From positions 1 through 64,000 of the forward strand of contig CATKZW010000006.1 of the NCBI GenBank assembly GCA_949841465.1: a stretch of 64,000 nucleotides of DNA. Reading direction: 5' to 3'. Within the stretch, counting starts at the first letter, position 1. Each line of letters opens with the position of its first letter. Source of the stretch: an uncultured Oscillospiraceae bacterium. GTDB lineage: Bacteria > Bacillota > Clostridia > Oscillospirales > Oscillospiraceae. A program made the position numbers and the translations under genes. The notes beneath the pieces are model-generated. The model did no database searches. It was not told the DNA's origin and saw only the letters and a program-made list of their open reading frames with translations. Of the stretch, positions 58,522 through 64,000 are shown piece by piece.

Positions 58522-58902
58522 TTACAGCTTTTTCTGGGTTCCGACCTGCTCCAGGTCCGCCAAAATCTCCTCCAAGTCGGACCCCGCCTCGGAGCCCACG
58601 GCGGCGGTCACCGCGCCCTCGGCCACCGGGCAGTCCGCCAGGACGATTTTCCGGTCCTCCATGGACTCCATGACCATTTCGGCGGTCATCACCGCGCTGC
58701 CCATGTCCATGAGGATGAGCACGCCGTCGTCGGAATAGACCTCGTCCACGGCGTTGGAAATCTTCTCGAAGCTGGTGCCGAAGGAGCCGTCCTCCAGCCC
58801 ACCCGCCGCGGCGATGGGGGCGGTCTTGGCCATCATCCGGGCCAGATCCACCACGCCCTCCGCCAGCTTAGCGCTGTGGGACACAATTACGATGCCGACC
58901 AT
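58522..58902 (-). CDS. dhaM: Dihydroxyacetone kinase phosphotransfer subunit DhaM
   Basis: 126 residues from the ATG at 58902 (GAGG nine bases upstream), one base after the dhaL stop. This is the single-domain Gram-positive form: EIIA-mannose fold with the phospho-His in IVIVSHSAKLAEGV (His9), GGLEDGSFGTSFEKI and GVLILMDMGSAVMTAEMV. It takes phosphate from HPr/EI and passes it to the ADP bound in DhaL. The long E. coli DhaM with HPr and EI domains is not present. Confidence 0.93.
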   Translation of the reverse strand: MVGIVIVSHSAKLAEGVVDLARMMAKTAPIAAAGGLEDGSFGTSFEKISNAVDEVYSDDGVLILMDMGSAVMTAEMVMESMEDRKIVLADCPVAEGAVTAAVGSEAGSDLEEILADLEQVGTQKKL

Positions 58903-58903
58903 A

Positions 58904-59524
58904 TCACACCTCGCCTGCCACGATCTCCAGCAGCATAGTGAAGGAGGTGGCTCCGGGGTCCTGGTGGCCGATGGACCGCTCGCCCAGGTAGCTGGCCCGG
59001 CCCTTGGTGGCGGCGATGGTTTTGGTGAATTCCACGCCCTCCCAGGCGGCGGCCACGCCGGCGGCGAAGGCGGCTTTCGCGTCCTGGCTCTCGTTCCACT
59101 TGGCCTCAATGGCCTCCTTGGCGGGGATCATGGCGTCCAGCATGGTCTTCTCGCCCTTGGTGGAGCGGCCCCGCTGCATGATGCCCTCGATGGCGACCTG
59201 AAGGCCCTCCAGGAAGTCGGGGACGGCGACGTCGGCCTTGCCCTTGAAGGCCGCGCCCATCTTCATGAAGCCGGTGCCGTACAGGGGGCCGGAGGCCCCG
59301 CCCACGGTGGATACCAGGGTCATGCCCACGGTCTTGAGCACATCGCCGGGCTCCTTATCCTTCAGCCCGTCCAGCTTCTTTTCCACCTCGCCGAAGCCCC
59401 GGGCCAGGTTGATGCCGTGGTCGCCGTCGCCGATGACGTTGTCCAGCTCGGTGAGGAAGGCCTTTTCCGCCTCGATTTTAGTGCCGATCTTTTGGATAAC
59501 CGCGATCAGTTTTTCTGTGTTCAT
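58904..59524 (-). CDS. dhaL: Dihydroxyacetone kinase ADP-binding subunit DhaL
   Basis: 206 residues. Mg-ADP site in NVIGDGDHGINLARGF (the three Asp/His ligands), SGPLYGTGFMKMG phosphate loop, GAKTMLDA-like segment GEKTMLDAMIPA, and the C-terminal YLGERSIGHQDPGATS. It uses tightly bound ADP, rephosphorylated by DhaM, to phosphorylate dihydroxyacetone held by DhaK. Gene order on this strand is dhaK-dhaL-dhaM. Confidence 0.95.
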   Translation of the reverse strand: MNTEKLIAVIQKIGTKIEAEKAFLTELDNVIGDGDHGINLARGFGEVEKKLDGLKDKEPGDVLKTVGMTLVSTVGGASGPLYGTGFMKMGAAFKGKADVAVPDFLEGLQVAIEGIMQRGRSTKGEKTMLDAMIPAKEAIEAKWNESQDAKAAFAAGVAAAWEGVEFTKTIAATKGRASYLGERSIGHQDPGATSFTMLLEIVAGEV

Positions 59525-59552
59525 ATGGTTCCTGCCCGCTTTCCCGAAAAAT

Positions 59553-60542
59553 TTACGCCTTGAAGCCCGGGGTGTCCGCCTTGGCGTCCAGCAGCTGCTT
59601 GAGCTGGTCGTCCAGCTTCAGCAGGGAGATGGAGAAGCCCGCCATCTCAATGGAGGTCATATACTCGCCCACGAAGGTCTTGTACACCTTGACGCCCTTT
59701 TCCGCCAGCACATCGGCCACCCGGTTGTTGATGATGAACAGCTCCATCAGCGGGGTGGCGCCGGAGGAGTTGATCATCACCGCCACCTCGCTGCCGGTGT
59801 AGTCGATGTCCGCCAGGATCTGGGCCAGCAGCTTGTCGGTGATCTCATCGGCGGTGAGGATCTTCTCCCGGTGGGTGCCCGGCTCGCCGTGTATGCCGAT
59901 GCCGACCTCCATCTCGTCCTCGCTGAGCTCGAAGCCGGGCTTGCCCGCGGCGGGGACGGTGCAGGGCTCGATGGCCGCGCCCATGGTGCGCACGTTGTCG
60001 ATGACCTTCTGGGCCACGGCCTGGACGGCGTCCAGATCGGCGCCGGTCTCCGCCATGGCGCCGGCGATCTTGTGGACGAACACAGTGCCCGCCACACCCC
60101 GGCGGCCCACGGTGTACAGGCTGTCCTTCACGGCCACGTCGTCGTTGACCACCACCTGGGCCACCTTGATGCCCTCGTCCCGGGCCATGTCGGCGGCCAT
60201 CTCGAAGTTCATCACGTCGCCGGTGTAGTTTTTGATGACCATCAGCACGCCCGCGTCGGTGGCGATGGCCTTGATGCCCTCATAGACCTGGTCGGGGGTG
60301 GGGGAGGTGAACACCGCGCCGGCCACCGCCGCGTCCAGCATGCCCTCGCCCACATAGCCGCCGTGGGCGGGCTCGTGGCCGCTGCCGCCGCCGCTGATCA
60401 GGGCCACCTTGCCCTCCTTTTTGCTGGCGCGGACCACCACATTGCCGCAGTCCAGCTTGCGGATGTATTGGGGATAGGCCTTGACCATGCCCTGGATCAT
60501 CTGATCCTCTACCTTGTCGACCGCGTTGATGAACTTCTTCAT
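59553..60542 (-). CDS. dhaK: Dihydroxyacetone kinase substrate-binding subunit DhaK
   Basis: 329 residues, the usual size. GGGSGHEPAHGGYVGEGML (His56 region) and the covalent substrate histidine in GIGIHGEPG (His218) are intact, as is VIKNYTGDVMNFEMA. DhaK holds dihydroxyacetone as a hemiaminal for phosphorylation to DHAP. First gene of the minus-strand operon, divergent from glpP. AAAAGGAG precedes the ATG. Confidence 0.95.
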   Translation of the reverse strand: MKKFINAVDKVEDQMIQGMVKAYPQYIRKLDCGNVVVRASKKEGKVALISGGGSGHEPAHGGYVGEGMLDAAVAGAVFTSPTPDQVYEGIKAIATDAGVLMVIKNYTGDVMNFEMAADMARDEGIKVAQVVVNDDVAVKDSLYTVGRRGVAGTVFVHKIAGAMAETGADLDAVQAVAQKVIDNVRTMGAAIEPCTVPAAGKPGFELSEDEMEVGIGIHGEPGTHREKILTADEITDKLLAQILADIDYTGSEVAVMINSSGATPLMELFIINNRVADVLAEKGVKVYKTFVGEYMTSIEMAGFSISLLKLDDQLKQLLDAKADTPGFKA

Positions 60543-60612
60543 GTTGACACGCTCCTTTTATAAATATGGGGAAAAATGACAAAAATTTTGGCGTAATGGG
60601 CGGGAAAATACG

Positions 60613-60641
60613 TTGCGCTGGGGCCCTCAAGGAGATATAAT
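60613..60641 (+). promoter_or_regulatory. Promoter of glpP
   Basis: TTGCGC (60613-60618), 17-base spacer, TATAAT (60636-60641). Transcription would begin close to 60648, after the ATG at 60645, which rules that ATG out as the glpP start. Confidence 0.7.
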
Positions 60642-60698
60642 TCCATGTTGGTACAACGCCCGGGAAGCCGGGCCTTAAAAACGCGGGAGGGGATCATT

Positions 60699-61268
60699 TT
60701 GGACCAACGCTTTTACGACGCGGTGCTGGCCTCGCCGGTGATCGCCGCGGTGAAGGACATGGAGCAACTGGAGGAATGCCTGAGCCTGGACAACATCCAG
60801 GTGGTGTTCCTGCTGTTCGGTGATTTGTGCACCATCGCGGACATCGTGGCCAGGGCCAAGGACAAGGGGAAGATCGTCATGATCCACACCGACCTGGTCA
60901 GCGGTCTGTCCTCCAGCAAGGAGATCGCCGTGGACTTCCTCCGGGCCAGCACCCGGGCGGACGGCATCATCTCCACCAAGCCCAGCCTCATCCGCCGGGC
61001 CCGGGAGCTGAGGATGTTCACCGTCCTGCGGCTGTTCGTCATCGACTCCATGGCGCTGGCGGGCATTGACAAGCTGGAGGCGGTGCGCCCGGACTTCATC
61101 GAGGTGCTCCCCGGGGTCATGCCCAAGACCATCCGCAGGATCACCCAGACCACCCGCATCCCCCTGCTGGCCGGGGGGCTCATTCAGGACAAGGAGGACG
61201 TGATGGCCGCCCTGTCCGCCGGGGCCATGGCGGTGTCCGCCACCAGTCCGGAGGTTTGGCGGATGTGA
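60699..61268 (+). CDS. glpP: GlpP-type glycerol-3-phosphate responsive antiterminator
   Basis: 189 residues from TTG 60699, with GGGAGGGG at a good distance; the upstream ATG 60645 falls on the probable transcription start. TIM-barrel GlpP family: VVFLLFGDLCTIADIVARAK (part), VMIHTDLVSGLSSSKEIAVD (part), ISTKPSLIRRARELRMFTVL (part), DFIEVLPGVMPKTIRRI and LLAGGLIQDKEDVMAALSAG (part). GlpP binds glycerol-3-phosphate and then stops termination in leaders of glycerol genes. Divergent to dhaKLM, tying this region to glycerol/DHA use. Confidence 0.92.
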   Translation: MDQRFYDAVLASPVIAAVKDMEQLEECLSLDNIQVVFLLFGDLCTIADIVARAKDKGKIVMIHTDLVSGLSSSKEIAVDFLRASTRADGIISTKPSLIRRARELRMFTVLRLFVIDSMALAGIDKLEAVRPDFIEVLPGVMPKTIRRITQTTRIPLLAGGLIQDKEDVMAALSAGAMAVSATSPEVWRM

Positions 61269-61388
61269 AACCCGCCGGAGGCCGGGATGAAGAAAGCCGC
61301 ACAGGCGCGGGAGGGACTCCCGCTGTCCCGGAGGGATGGCAGGGCCTTTCCGTGCCTGTACGGCCGTTTGGAGACGGGCGTTTGGGCG

Positions 61389-61601
61389 TTACTTGCCCTC
61401 GCAGTTCATGTCGTCCAGGCTGCAGCTGGTGTCCTCGTCCTTGGTGACGGCGTTCATGTCGGTGATGGAGAAGGACTGCTCCTCCTGGCCCTCCAGACAG
61501 TTCATGTCGTTCAGGGCGCAGGTGCGGTCGTCGTCGGAGCTGATGCCGTTCATGTTGGTGATGCCAAGACCGCTTTTAATCTTGCTCTTCTTGTCTTCCA
61601 T
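61389..61601 (-). CDS. 70-residue acidic microprotein with four exact 16-residue repeats
   Basis: The ATG at 61601 has AAGGAGG eight bases upstream and its own promoter (61730-61758). The word Met-Asn recurs at residues 17, 33, 49 and 65, an exact 16-residue (48-base) period. Repeats alternate: 1 and 3 read I-T-[ND]-M-N-[GA]-[IV], 2 and 4 read C-[AS]-L-[ND]-D-M-N-C. So there are two C-x6-C units (Cys28/35, Cys60/67) separated by acidic spacers rich in Asp/Glu, after a basic leader MEDKKSKIKSG. No family recognised and no modifying enzyme is adjacent. Could be a repeated-core peptide precursor, a metal or thiol-binding peptide, or a structural repeat. Divergent from ahpC. Confidence 0.7.
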   Translation of the reverse strand: MEDKKSKIKSGLGITNMNGISSDDDRTCALNDMNCLEGQEEQSFSITDMNAVTKDEDTSCSLDDMNCEGK

Positions 61602-61729
61602 AGTCGGTTCCTCCTTCTCGGTGTCGTCGTTGACGGGCACGGCAAAACCGCCGGCGGAAGAGGCTGTCCCCCTCGGCCGGGTGGATTTTAATAGTGTCAG
61701 CAATGCGAACGGATTGCTTTCAATTGTAA

Positions 61730-61758
61730 AGTATAACCCAAATCCCCCGAGAATACAA
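61730..61758 (-). promoter_or_regulatory. Promoter of the microprotein gene
   Basis: On the minus strand TTGTAT (61753-61758), 17-base spacer, TATACT (61730-61735), about 130 bases before the start codon. The leader 61602-61729 holds no ORF or hairpin that I can support. Confidence 0.75.
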
Positions 61759-61840
61759 GGGGTGCTCTTGTGGTTTTTGACAAACTGGGTGATTTGTTGA
61801 ACCGAGCTTGGCTGAAATGGGGGCTTTTTGTGAAAAGTGC

Positions 61841-61869
61841 TTGCAAAGCAGTTTGAAATCTGCTATCTT
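61841..61869 (+). promoter_or_regulatory. Promoter of ahpC
   Basis: TTGCAA (61841-61846), 17-base spacer, TATCTT (61864-61869), 67 bases before the ahpC start. Confidence 0.7.
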
Positions 61870-61935
61870 TTATCCTGAGATGGTAAGCAAAACCCAAAAG
61901 AGTTCCACATTAGAAACGATTTGGAGGAATGTTAT

Positions 61936-62502
61936 ATGGCGCATATGATCGGCAGGCAGCTGGAGCCCTTCTCCGTCATGGGCTATCATGAGGGGGATTT
62001 CCGCCCCTTCACCGAGAAGGACCTGCTGGGTCACTGGTCGGTGCTGTTCTTCTACCCCGCCGACTTCACCTTTGTGTGCCCCACCGAGCTGAAGGATCTG
62101 TCGGAGCAGTACGAGGGCTTCCAGGCGGAGGGGTGCGAGATCTACTCCGTCAGCGAGGACACCCACTTCGTCCACAAGGCCTGGGCGGACGCGTCCGACA
62201 CCATCAAGGCCATCAAGTACCCTATGCTGGGCGACCCCGCGGGGGTGCTGGCCCGTCAGCTCGGCGTGCTGGTGGAGGAGGACGGGCAGGCCCTGCGGGG
62301 CACCTTCCTGTTCAACCCGGAGGGCAGGATCGTGCTGTACGAGATCCATGACATGGGCATCGGCCGCAACGCGGAGGAGCTGCTGCGCAAGCTCCAGGCG
62401 GCCAAGTTTGTCCACGAGCACGGCGACCAGGTCTGCCCCGCCCACTGGCACCCCGGTGAGGACACCCTGACCCCCAGCCTGGATCTGGTGGGGCTGCTGT
62501 AA
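61936..62502 (+). CDS. ahpC: Alkyl hydroperoxide reductase C, typical 2-Cys peroxiredoxin
   Basis: 188 residues from ATG 61936 with GGAGG nine bases upstream. Peroxidatic Cys48 in FYPADFTFVCPTEL, resolving Cys167 in GDQVCPAHWHPGE, and the conserved YPMLGDPAGVLARQLGV segment. Reduces H2O2 and organic hydroperoxides using electrons from an AhpF-like or thioredoxin system. The next gene, 15 bases on, is its probable reductant. Confidence 0.95.
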   Translation: MAHMIGRQLEPFSVMGYHEGDFRPFTEKDLLGHWSVLFFYPADFTFVCPTELKDLSEQYEGFQAEGCEIYSVSEDTHFVHKAWADASDTIKAIKYPMLGDPAGVLARQLGVLVEEDGQALRGTFLFNPEGRIVLYEIHDMGIGRNAEELLRKLQAAKFVHEHGDQVCPAHWHPGEDTLTPSLDLVGLL

Positions 62503-62517
62503 GAGGGAGGAGTCATT

Positions 62518-63183
62518 ATGCCGCTCCAACCCGAAAATTACCCCGCCGAGAGCCCGCTGATTGCCCCCGAGCTGGAGGAGCAGCTTCAGCCGCTGCTGGA
62601 CAAGCTGGCTTCCCCCGTCACCCTGGTGTGCATTCTGGGAGAGGACGAGAAGAGCGGCGAGATGGCCGCCTTCCTCAACCACATGGCGGGGCTGTCCCCC
62701 CGGCTGTCCTGTCAGTTCCTGGCCCCCGGTGAGGACCCCGCCGTGGACGGGGCGCTGGACGCCTCCCTGCTGCCCGCCACCGGCGTCTATACCCAGGCGG
62801 GGTTTGGGCGGATGGTGTTCCACGGCGTCCCCGGCGGCAAGGAGATCACCGGCTTTGCCGGGGCCCTGCTCAACGCCGGCGGAGCCGCCAAGCCTTTGGA
62901 CAAGCCCACCCTGAAGGATATTGGGAAGATCAAAAAGCCGACGGATATCCGGGTGTGCGTGTCCCTGGCCTGCCACCACTGCGCCCAGCTGGTGATGAGC
63001 GCCCAGCGGGTGGCATGGGAGAACCCCCAGGTCACCGCCCATATGATCGACGCCAACCTCTACCCTGAGCTGGTGAAGAAGTACCAGATCCAGCGGGTGC
63101 CGCTGACGGTGCTTAACGGGGACAAGACCGTCCCCGGCGGCAAGACCATGGCGGAGCTCACCACCCTGCTGGCCAAGCTCTGA
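62518..63183 (+). CDS. Stand-alone AhpF N-terminal-like dithiol protein
   Basis: 221 residues resembling only the N-terminal domain of AhpF: two tandem thioredoxin folds, the second with active site C152-H-H-C155 in VSLACHHCAQLVM and cis-Pro in QIQRVPLTVLNGDK. The FAD/NADPH thioredoxin-reductase part of AhpF is missing and no flavoprotein gene follows, so electrons must come from a thioredoxin reductase elsewhere. Directly behind ahpC, before a terminator, so the two form one operon. Confidence 0.88.
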   Translation: MPLQPENYPAESPLIAPELEEQLQPLLDKLASPVTLVCILGEDEKSGEMAAFLNHMAGLSPRLSCQFLAPGEDPAVDGALDASLLPATGVYTQAGFGRMVFHGVPGGKEITGFAGALLNAGGAAKPLDKPTLKDIGKIKKPTDIRVCVSLACHHCAQLVMSAQRVAWENPQVTAHMIDANLYPELVKKYQIQRVPLTVLNGDKTVPGGKTMAELTTLLAKL

Positions 63184-63199
63184 ATTTCATATGAACAGA

Positions 63200-63243
63200 A
63201 AAGCTCCGCTGACAAAATTTTGCGTTTGCCGGCGGAGTTTTTT
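63200..63243 (+). terminator. Terminator of the ahpC operon
   Basis: AAAGCTCCGC pairs with GCGGAGTTTTTT over a long loop, about 17 bases after the stop codon. Confidence 0.75.
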
Positions 63244-63350
63244 GGCTAATCTTGCAAAAATTGGAGAGAGATTTTGTGGGAATCGGCGAAAATAACGGAT
63301 GGAGACCAAAAAATGTTGCTTTTCTTTTGCATATATGCTAAATTATGAAA

Positions 63351-63481
63351 TAGAATGTGGTAGAGAGCAGTTGCTTACGGCGCATTCTCTGCCGGGGAAC
63401 TGAATACGGGAACCTTTGAGACGAGCGCTGCAGGGGCGAGACAGTGGGAAACCGCTGACTTTAGTCCTGCGCTCTTTTTTT
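63351..63481 (+). ncRNA. Structured RNA of unassigned family between ahpC operon and TetR gene
   Basis: A promoter (TTGCTT 63316-63321, 17-base spacer, TAAATT 63339-63344) is followed by ~130 bases ending in a T-run (63475-63481). Stems: AGAATGTG/CGCATTCT (63352-63359 with 63381-63388); CAGTGG-GAAA-CCGCTG with a GNRA loop (63442-63457); and the terminator stem GAGCG..CAGG/CCTGCGCTC (63423-63434 with 63466-63474). AGAGAGCAG (63362-63370) can instead pair with CTGCGCTCT (63467-63475). I cannot assign it to a known RNA class; a free-standing small RNA such as a 6S-like RNA, or a regulatory leader, are both possible. Confidence 0.55.
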
Positions 63482-63581
63482 AATATCAGGGAGGGTGGGA
63501 CGTGCATTGGAACAAGACGGACCAGTCCGGCAGTCCCAGCCGGGCTTTGCCGCGGCCCAGATGAGGAGGAATATCATTATA

Positions 63582-64000
63582 ATGTGCCGTAACACAAAGC
63601 AGAAGATCGCCCAGGCGCTGCGTCAGCTGATGTGTGAGCGCCCCTTGAGCAAGATCACCGTGCAGGACCTGATGGAGCGTGCCCAGATGAAGCGGCAGAG
63701 CTTCTACTACCACTTTCAGGACATCTACGACGTGCTGGGGTGGATCTGCGAGGGGCAGCTGGGCGCTCCCCTCCGGGAGGAGCCGGAGCTGGACTTCGAG
63801 GAGTGGTGCCTGCGGCTGATCGACCTGATGGAGAAGGACCGGGCCTTCTACCGCCGGGTGTTCCTGGCGGGAAACCCGGAGGTGGTGCGGGACTTCTGCG
63901 AGGGGCTGGTGCGGCCCCGGATGGGCAGGCTGCTGTTTCAGGAGGACGACCTGTGCCGGCTGTCCCGGGAGCAGACCTTCGTGACCAACTTCTGCACCAG
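63582..64000 (+). CDS. TetR-family regulator, DhaS-like (3' end outside window)
   Basis: 139 codons visible from ATG 63582 (GAGGAGGA upstream), cut by the window end. N-terminal helix-turn-helix TKQKIAQALRQLMCERPLSK and ITVQDLMERAQMKRQSFYYHF, with the motif FYYHFQDIYDVLGWI seen in the 'dihydroxyacetone kinase regulator' (DhaS-like) subgroup with TetR_C_8-type C-terminus. dhaKLM lie 3-5 kb upstream, which makes a link to DHA metabolism possible but not shown. The 100-base gap behind the RNA holds a possible short GTG ORF but nothing firm. Confidence 0.85.
   Translation, partial: MCRNTKQKIAQALRQLMCERPLSKITVQDLMERAQMKRQSFYYHFQDIYDVLGWICEGQLGAPLREEPELDFEEWCLRLIDLMEKDRAFYRRVFLAGNPEVVRDFCEGLVRPRMGRLLFQEDDLCRLSREQTFVTNFCT

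Noticed and set aside
60645-60698. An N-terminal extension of GlpP from ATG 60645
   Set aside because: That ATG coincides with the predicted transcription start of the TTGCGC/TATAAT promoter; family similarity starts after TTG 60699, which has its own ribosome site.
61307-61323. A terminator between glpP and the microprotein gene
   Set aside because: GCGGGAG/CTCCCGC forms a 7-bp hairpin but no T-run follows on either strand.
63502-63564. A 20-codon GTG ORF before the TetR gene
   Set aside because: It has a passable ribosome site but arbitrary-looking sequence and no terminator behind it; not enough to call a leader peptide.

Overview
The window looks like a GC-rich, low-branching Clostridia genome (Firmicutes), most likely an Oscillospiraceae-type gut bacterium. 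This is inferred from the gene types: DnaD and DnaI-type primosome proteins, a single-chain PurL, SLH-anchored proteins with InlB-type repeats, a GH25 lysozyme, GlpP, three-subunit DhaKLM, LytTR/GHKL signalling, strong AGGAGG ribosome sites and consensus sigma-A promoters. No tRNA, rRNA, CRISPR array, transposase or phage module was seen. The first ~1.5 kb is visibly lower in GC than the rest. Its last gene reads as thymidylate kinase running in frame into the SecA C-terminus, so the left end is probably a joint between two genomes (assembly chimera or recombination).

Layout. 1-1.5 kb: GH3 beta-glucosidase tail and tmk head. 1.5-8.1 kb: SecA tail, pgeF, a solute-binding lipoprotein, purL. 8.2-15 kb: a TPR-like membrane protein, then a glycerate/sugar-acid operon (metallo-beta-lactamase protein, CdaR-type regulator, GntP permease, glycerate 2-kinase, tartronate semialdehyde reductase). 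15-23.6 kb, minus strand: GPH sugar symporter, small membrane protein, MBOAT acyltransferase, a two-SGNH/LRR protein and a GH2 enzyme; this looks like surface-glycan O-acylation linked to glycan use. 23.8-34.9 kb: a domain-permuted, membrane-anchored GH3 enzyme with a small membrane partner, divergent from a LytTR/GHKL two-component system that leads into GH78, GH43 and GH78 enzymes without signal peptides (a rhamnose-containing glycan locus).

34.9-40.8 kb: a TerB-N/TerB-C protein, a BrxD-like ATPase and an Lhr-like helicase under one strong promoter, with a low-GC GNAT gene between ATPase and helicase; this is a candidate DNA-processing or defence cassette. 40.8-46.6 kb: YerC, SLH-GH25 lysozyme, XRE/DUF3169 pair, zinc-ribbon protein, DnaD and DnaI-like helicase loader. 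46.8-52.2 kb: a large SLH/InlB-repeat surface protein, a DauR-like regulator and a PepV-like dipeptidase. 52.2-58.3 kb: uracil permease with an attenuator-like leader, a polar amino-acid ABC transporter, DUF2156 and HIT proteins. 58.5-64 kb: DhaMLK divergent from GlpP, a repetitive 70-residue microprotein, AhpC with a stand-alone AhpF-N-like protein, a structured RNA, and a TetR gene cut by the window end.

The most unusual items are the TerB/BrxD/helicase cassette, the double-SGNH/LRR protein beside MBOAT, the microprotein with an exact 16-residue period, and the uracil-permease leader, which resembles enterobacterial pyrBI attenuation.
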